Below, piece by piece: positions 60,259-64,000 of a stretch of DNA of 64,000 bases. Where the stretch lies: the NCBI GenBank assembly GCA_964519385.1, contig CAZFLR010000004.1, positions 49,008 to 113,007 on the forward strand, written 5' to 3'. Origin of the DNA: SVFI01 sp964519385. GTDB taxonomy: Bacteria; Bacillota; Clostridia; Lachnospirales; Lachnospiraceae. The translations under genes and the position numbers were made by a program. The notes below the pieces were generated by a model that saw only the letters and a list, made by a program, of their open reading frames with translations, did no database searches and was not told where the DNA came from. Numbering within the stretch: position 1 is the first letter of the stretch; every line of letters starts with the position of its first letter.

Positions 60259-62193
60259 TTATTTAATTCCAAGTGCACGCATTGCGTTCAAAATTGCAAG
60301 GAATGCCACTCCGACATCCGCAAACACTGCTGCCCACATAGATGCCATACCGAGTGCTGCAAGTATCAGAACCAGAATCTTTACCCCGATGGCAAATACA
60401 ATATTCTGTTTCACAATGCGGAGTGTTTTTCTTGAGATGCGCATCGCCTGTGCAATCTTGCTTGGTTCATCCGTCATAATAACGACATCCGCCGCCTCAA
60501 TGGCTGCATCACTTCCAAGACCTCCCATTGCAATTCCGATATCGGCTCTTGCCAACACGGGGGCATCGTTCATACCGTCTCCGACAAACATCAGTCTGTC
60601 TGTCTGAGTTTTTCCTTCAAACAATTCCTCCACGCGGTCAACCTTATCGCCCGGAAGAAGCGAAGCATGATATTCTTCAATTCCAAGCTTTTCAGCCACC
60701 TTTGCAGCCACCGCCTCCTGATCTCCGGTCAGCATGACAATTCTCCGGACACCTTCCTTTTTCAGGTCCGCGATTGCACGCTCTGCATCCTGCTTAATCT
60801 GATCCTCTATCAGAATATATCCCAGGTATTCATCATTATATGCAACATGGCAGATAGTTCCGCTTCTCGATGCATCTGTTTCTGTCAAAGCACTCCGTTT
60901 TATTTCATTCCATCTGTTATTTTTAAACTGACGCTGCATAAGCTTCTCATTTCCCACAGCAATCGTTTTTCCTTCATATTCGGATATGACACCATAGCCG
61001 GCAAGCTCTCCGCTCGCATGTTTTTCAGGGTCTCCGCACTTTTCTGACACATCTGTCGCATACAATGCTTCACTGCCAAATTCTTTTTCATATGCTGTTA
61101 CCAGGCATTTGGAAACGGGATGATTAGAAAAACGCTCCGCATATGCAGCGTAAAATAGCACTTGTTTTTTATCGTTTTTCACCGCTCTCACATCAGAAAC
61201 CGCAAACTCTCCCTTTGTCAGCGTTCCCGTCTTGTCCATCACTGCAATCTTAGCACCCGCCAAGGCCTCCAGATAATTGCTTCCTTTCACAAGGATTCCT
61301 GACTTGCTTGCTGCACCGATGCCCCCGAAAAAACTAAGCGGCACAGAAATCACAAGTGCGCACGGGCAGGAAATAACCAGAAATGAAAGAGCCCTGTATA
61401 TCCAGACTGACGGATTTCCCATCAAAAGCGATGGCACTATAGCCAGTAACGCTGCCAATCCGACAACTGCCGGGGTATAATATCTTGCAAACTTTGTTAT
61501 AAAATTTTCTGTCTCGGCCTTCTTTGCTGAAGAATTCTCCACCAAATCAAGAATCTTCGTCACGGTAGACTCACCGAATTCCTTTGTGACCTCTACTTCA
61601 ATCAGCCCCGAAAGATTAATACAGCCGCTGATGACTTCATCACCCACAGCCAAATCTCTCGGCAGGCTCTCACCGGTCAGTGCCATTGTATCTACTGATG
61701 TCCTTCCGGCAACAATCCGTCCATCAAGCGGAATCCGTTCTCCCGGCTTAATCTGTATACGTTCAAGCTTCTTTACCTCCTGCGGTTCCACCCTGACAAA
61801 CTCTCCGCCTCTGTATACATTTGCATAATCCGGGCGGATATCCATAAGCTCACGAATTGATTTTCTGGATTTATTTACCGCATATGACTGGAACCACTCA
61901 CCAATCTGGTAAAAAAGCATTACAGCTACAGCCTCCGGATATTCACTGACAAGAAAGGCTCCCACAGTGGCAATCACCATTAAAAATTCTTCATCAAACA
62001 TCTGCCCCTTGCTGATTTTTGACACTGCTCCCTTTACCACGTCGTTTCCAATGATAAAATAAGTAATCAGATAGGCAATCAAAACAATGTTATCATTCAA
62101 ATGGGGCAAAAGCTTCTGCATCGCAACACAAAGCCCGAAGCAGACTGCCCCTGCAATAATTCTGCGCAATCTTTTCTTCAATTTCTTTGTCAT
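60259..62193 (-). CDS. Heavy-metal-translocating P1B-type ATPase
   Basis: 644-residue exporter for a soft or divalent metal such as zinc, cadmium or lead. Motifs: actuator loop TGESLPRD, metal-site SCPCALVISVPLSFFGG in the membrane, phosphorylation site DKTGTLTKG, HP motif SNHPVSKCL, and hinge FVGDGMNDAPVLAR. The CPC plus a late membrane segment fits the zinc/cadmium group. It lacks an N-terminal HMA domain; instead a free HMA protein is encoded just upstream. The regulator is two genes upstream in the same transcript. Confidence 0.94.
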   Translation of the reverse strand: MTKKLKKRLRRIIAGAVCFGLCVAMQKLLPHLNDNIVLIAYLITYFIIGNDVVKGAVSKISKGQMFDEEFLMVIATVGAFLVSEYPEAVAVMLFYQIGEWFQSYAVNKSRKSIRELMDIRPDYANVYRGGEFVRVEPQEVKKLERIQIKPGERIPLDGRIVAGRTSVDTMALTGESLPRDLAVGDEVISGCINLSGLIEVEVTKEFGESTVTKILDLVENSSAKKAETENFITKFARYYTPAVVGLAALLAIVPSLLMGNPSVWIYRALSFLVISCPCALVISVPLSFFGGIGAASKSGILVKGSNYLEALAGAKIAVMDKTGTLTKGEFAVSDVRAVKNDKKQVLFYAAYAERFSNHPVSKCLVTAYEKEFGSEALYATDVSEKCGDPEKHASGELAGYGVISEYEGKTIAVGNEKLMQRQFKNNRWNEIKRSALTETDASRSGTICHVAYNDEYLGYILIEDQIKQDAERAIADLKKEGVRRIVMLTGDQEAVAAKVAEKLGIEEYHASLLPGDKVDRVEELFEGKTQTDRLMFVGDGMNDAPVLARADIGIAMGGLGSDAAIEAADVVIMTDEPSKIAQAMRISRKTLRIVKQNIVFAIGVKILVLILAALGMASMWAAVFADVGVAFLAILNAMRALGIK

Positions 62194-62208
62194 ATTAGCT
62201 ACCGCCCG

Positions 62209-62430
62209 TTATTTAATTACAAATTCTACATCCGGCTCAATCTTCTTTACAATCTTCTCAGCCTCCTTGAGAATCCCCGGCATCGCGTCATCTGCTGCCG
62301 TAAGCTCCATCTTCTGAGTCAAAAAGTTTACACTGCATGCTTCCACTCCGGCAAGGTCTTTTACTGCATTTTCTATCTTTGCTGCACAATGTGCACATTC
62401 AAGTTCCTCAAGTATAATTGTTTTTTTCAT
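62209..62430 (-). CDS. Stand-alone heavy-metal-associated (HMA) domain protein
   Basis: 73-residue ferredoxin-like metallochaperone. The metal motif is ECAHCAAKIENA (CxxC) at about 10-21, after the usual first strand. It ends 15 bases before the ATPase start, so it supplies in trans the metal-binding domain that the ATPase lacks. ATG 62430 is 8 bases after GGAGG; the longer frame's ATG 62445 overlaps that site. Confidence 0.9.
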   Translation of the reverse strand: MKKTIILEELECAHCAAKIENAVKDLAGVEACSVNFLTQKMELTAADDAMPGILKEAEKIVKKIEPDVEFVIK

Positions 62431-62474
62431 TTTCGTTTCCTCCATTTCGATTTCAATAATATTTTACATGTTAT

Positions 62475-62837
62475 TTATTCATTGATATGCTCCAGTCCCT
62501 GACTCAGGATTGATTTGATATGTCCGTCCGCCAGAGAATAAAAAATAGTCTTACCTTCCCGGCGGTTTTTCACAAGGTCCATCTGCTTCAACAGCCTTAA
62601 CTGATGTGAAATCGCTGACTGTGTCATTCCGAGTAAATTGGCAATGTCACACACACACACCTCAGAGCACATCAGCACATATAAAATGCGTATTCTTGTC
62701 GTATCCGCAAACACCCGGAAAAACTCTGCCAAATCTGCCAGTTCTTCCTCCTGTGGCATTCGTTCCTCTACAAGCTCTATCATTTCCTTATGCACATGCA
62801 GGCACTCACATTTCTCTGCATCCTCGTACTTATGCAC
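62475..62837 (-). CDS. ArsR/SmtB family metal-responsive repressor (CadC-like)
   Basis: Winged-helix repressor of about 120 residues. Metal-binding candidates are CECLHVH near the N-terminus and EVCVCDIA in the alpha-3 helix (the CVC type site seen in CadC/ArsR). Recognition helix TQSAISHQLRLLKQMDLVKN. The ATG at 62861 lies upstream of AAGGAGGAAG, so the GTG at 62837 is the probable start. Two palindromes at 62875 and 62902 fit its operator, so it should repress its own HMA-ATPase operon until metal binds. Confidence 0.9.
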   Translation of the reverse strand: MHKYEDAEKCECLHVHKEMIELVEERMPQEEELADLAEFFRVFADTTRIRILYVLMCSEVCVCDIANLLGMTQSAISHQLRLLKQMDLVKNRREGKTIFYSLADGHIKSILSQGLEHINE

Positions 62838-62874
62838 CCGGCTTCCTCCTTTCGTTCTCATTTGAATATCTTTT

Positions 62875-62896
62875 CATATGAATACTTGTTCATATG
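62875..62896. promoter_or_regulatory. ArsR-type operator, proximal palindrome
   Basis: CATATGAA, 6 bases, TTCATATG: a perfect inverted repeat just downstream of the -10 box, covering the transcription start. Confidence 0.75.
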
Positions 62897-62898
62897 TT

Positions 62899-62927
62899 AT
62901 TATATGACTGTTCATATCCTGTGTCAA
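62899..62927 (-). promoter_or_regulatory. Promoter of the metal-efflux operon
   Basis: Perfect consensus TTGACA (62922-62927), 17 bases, TATAAT (62899-62904) on the minus strand. Confidence 0.85.
62902..62917. promoter_or_regulatory. ArsR-type operator, distal palindrome
   Basis: ATATGA, 4 bases, TCATAT: a palindrome within the -35/-10 spacer, sharing the half-site TTCATAT with the proximal operator. Confidence 0.65.
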
Positions 62928-62958
62928 CCTTTAAAACATAGTTTTTTCACATTTATCC

Positions 62959-62987
62959 TTTACAATCATTTTAAAGTTCAATAAAAT
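62959..62987 (+). promoter_or_regulatory. Promoter of the small membrane protein gene
   Basis: TTTACA (62959-62964), 17 bases, TAAAAT (62982-62987) on the plus strand. Confidence 0.6.
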
Positions 62988-63020
62988 ATAGACAAATTAC
63001 AAACAAAGAGAGGAATTATT

Positions 63021-63347
63021 ATGAGTCAGAAAAAAATGGACGCATACAAAAATGCAAAGAAAAATAAAAAGCAGATAGAAAAGCGTCAAAAGCGCAATAA
63101 GATTCTTGCATGGATTACCGGTATCCTTGTAGCTGCCCTTCTGATTAGCGGAAGCGTTTATCTTGTATACTATACTCACACCTCTTCCGGCACTGCTGCA
63201 GCCGATGACTCCTCAGGGAGCACAGCACAGGATGTAGCCGATATTCTTCAGGAGAGCCTCGGTGACGACGGCAATTACACTATCACAACCGAGCCGTTGG
63301 AGGATGCAGAAGTTCAAACCGTATCCGGTTCCGATTCTGCTGAATAA
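63021..63347 (+). CDS. Small single-pass membrane protein
   Basis: 108 residues that I do not assign to a family. A highly basic N-terminal segment (MSQKKMDAYKNAKKNKKQIE) is followed by one membrane helix (about 28-50; ILAWITGILVAALLISGSVY) and an acidic Ser/Asp/Glu-rich extracytoplasmic tail (TAQDVADILQESLGDDG). AGAGGAA lies about 6 bases before the ATG. The positive-inside rule gives N-in topology. Function unknown. Confidence 0.8.
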   Translation: MSQKKMDAYKNAKKNKKQIEKRQKRNKILAWITGILVAALLISGSVYLVYYTHTSSGTAAADDSSGSTAQDVADILQESLGDDGNYTITTEPLEDAEVQTVSGSDSAE

Positions 63348-63392
63348 TTAACTTTCAAATGATATGCCATTCGGCAATATGCGTATAACTTC

Positions 63393-63421
63393 TTGATGAA
63401 ACGGGTAATTTATGATAAAAT
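63393..63421 (+). promoter_or_regulatory. Promoter of the AAA_14 ATPase gene
   Basis: TTGATG (63393-63398), 17 bases, TAAAAT (63416-63421) on the plus strand. Confidence 0.5.
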
Positions 63422-63468
63422 ACGATTAATCACAGATTTTCATAAAACTCACAAGTTGGAGGTTCGTT

Positions 63469-64000
63469 ATGGCATATATTACACGTGAGCTGGAGCGTAA
63501 GTTCCTAAAGCTCAATAATTTTTTCAAAGTCATCCTTGTAACAGGAGCAAGACAGGTCGGCAAAACCACTATGCTGAAACATTTATCAGATTCCGACAGA
63601 ACCTATGTAACGATGGATAACGCAATGGCAAGAGAGCTTGCCCAGACCGACCCCGTACTGTTTTTCCAGACTTATAAACCGCCTATCCTCATTGACGAGG
63701 TGCAGAAAGCACCGGAGTTGTTTGAGCAAATCAAAGTGATTTGTGATGAGAGCGAGGAAAAGGGTCTTATTTGGCTGACAGGCTCACAGCAGTACAAGAT
63801 GATGGAGCGAGTGCGTGAGACACTTGCCGGAAGAATCGGAATACTTGAACTTTATAGCCTTTCCGCAAGAGAAAAAGCCGGAATGGTGTTTGACACCGAT
63901 TTGGACTTCTCGCTTGCAACCTTGCAGGCAAGACAGAGAAAACTTCCGAAAAACGATGTTATGCAGGTATTCAACCATATTTGGGAGGGCGGTATGCCCC
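63469..64000 (+). CDS. AAA_14/DUF4143 family ATPase, N-terminal part cut by window edge
   Basis: Open to the end of the window: 177 codons from ATG 63469 after GGAGG. Walker A is ILVTGARQVGKTTMLKHL (about 22-39), Walker B PPILIDEVQKAPELF (about 71-85), followed by IWLTGSQQYKMMERVRETL and AGRIGILELYSLSAREK. The C-terminal DUF4143 domain should follow beyond base 64000. Family role is unsettled; these ATPases often sit in variable regions. The fragment at 2693-3175 is the C-terminal half of a relative. Confidence 0.9.
   Translation, partial: MAYITRELERKFLKLNNFFKVILVTGARQVGKTTMLKHLSDSDRTYVTMDNAMARELAQTDPVLFFQTYKPPILIDEVQKAPELFEQIKVICDESEEKGLIWLTGSQQYKMMERVRETLAGRIGILELYSLSAREKAGMVFDTDLDFSLATLQARQRKLPKNDVMQVFNHIWEGGMP

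Overview
The window looks like a chromosomal segment of a low-GC Gram-positive anaerobe of the Clostridia, most likely Lachnospiraceae. The grounds are strong AGGAGG-type ribosome sites, TTGACA/TATAAT promoters with 17-base spacers, a CIRCE site, the order rho - rpmE - DUF1385 - prmC - prfA, clostridial families (DUF4364, DUF4250, Csp-like subtilase, CspC-like neighbours absent) and a complete anaerobic-type cobalamin operon. The genus cannot be fixed from the sequence alone. No rRNA, tRNA, CRISPR array or intact insertion sequence was seen.

Layout. 1-2.6 kb: 3' part of trpS, a histidine phosphatase and a lone pilT, all on the minus strand. 2.7-3.5 kb: a scar made of a DUF4143 ATPase fragment and a Fic fragment joined in frame across a TGA. 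3.6-6.4 kb: two unrecognised small genes leading into a CstA-family transporter (plus strand). 6.4-27.0 kb: a minus-strand cobalamin operon of 21 genes driven by one promoter, a cobalamin riboswitch and a terminator. It starts with a lipoprotein-type cobaltochelatase CbiK, a tandem-domain lipoprotein and a BtuFCD-type ABC importer, then cbiP, cobT, cobU, cobS, a second short cobU-like gene, cobC, cbiB, cobD, cbiC, cbiD, cbiF, cbiG, cbiH, a CbiJ-CbiE-CbiT fusion, cbiA and a Cys-rich small protein. cbiL, the uroporphyrinogen methyltransferase, the corrinoid adenosyltransferase and a cobalt importer are not in the window.

27-41 kb is an accessory stretch: two MATE exporters, LysR and AraC regulators, a subtilisin-like protease, a cupin, a coiled-coil protein, a MerR - CPBP protease - DUF1295 trio, a GNAT, a ComEC-like metallo-hydrolase lipoprotein and a PAS-GGDEF diguanylate cyclase. 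At 40.7-42.1 kb a solitary sodium-pump decarboxylase beta subunit sits behind a leader that matches the yybP-ykoY manganese riboswitch with an overlapping terminator; this is the most unusual regulatory pairing in the window.

42-60 kb is housekeeping: prfA, prmC, DUF1385, rpmE, rho, then malic enzyme, a TIGR01212 radical SAM protein and DUF4364 on the plus strand, then a phosphodiesterase, rarA, a polysaccharide deacetylase, glgB, a ferredoxin-ASKHA corrinoid activator, DUF4250 and a CIRCE-controlled clpB. 60-63 kb: a metal-efflux module (ArsR/CadC-type regulator with two palindromic operators, a stand-alone HMA metallochaperone, a P1B ATPase). The right edge carries a small membrane protein and the first 177 codons of an AAA_14/DUF4143 ATPase, the same family as the fragment near the left edge.
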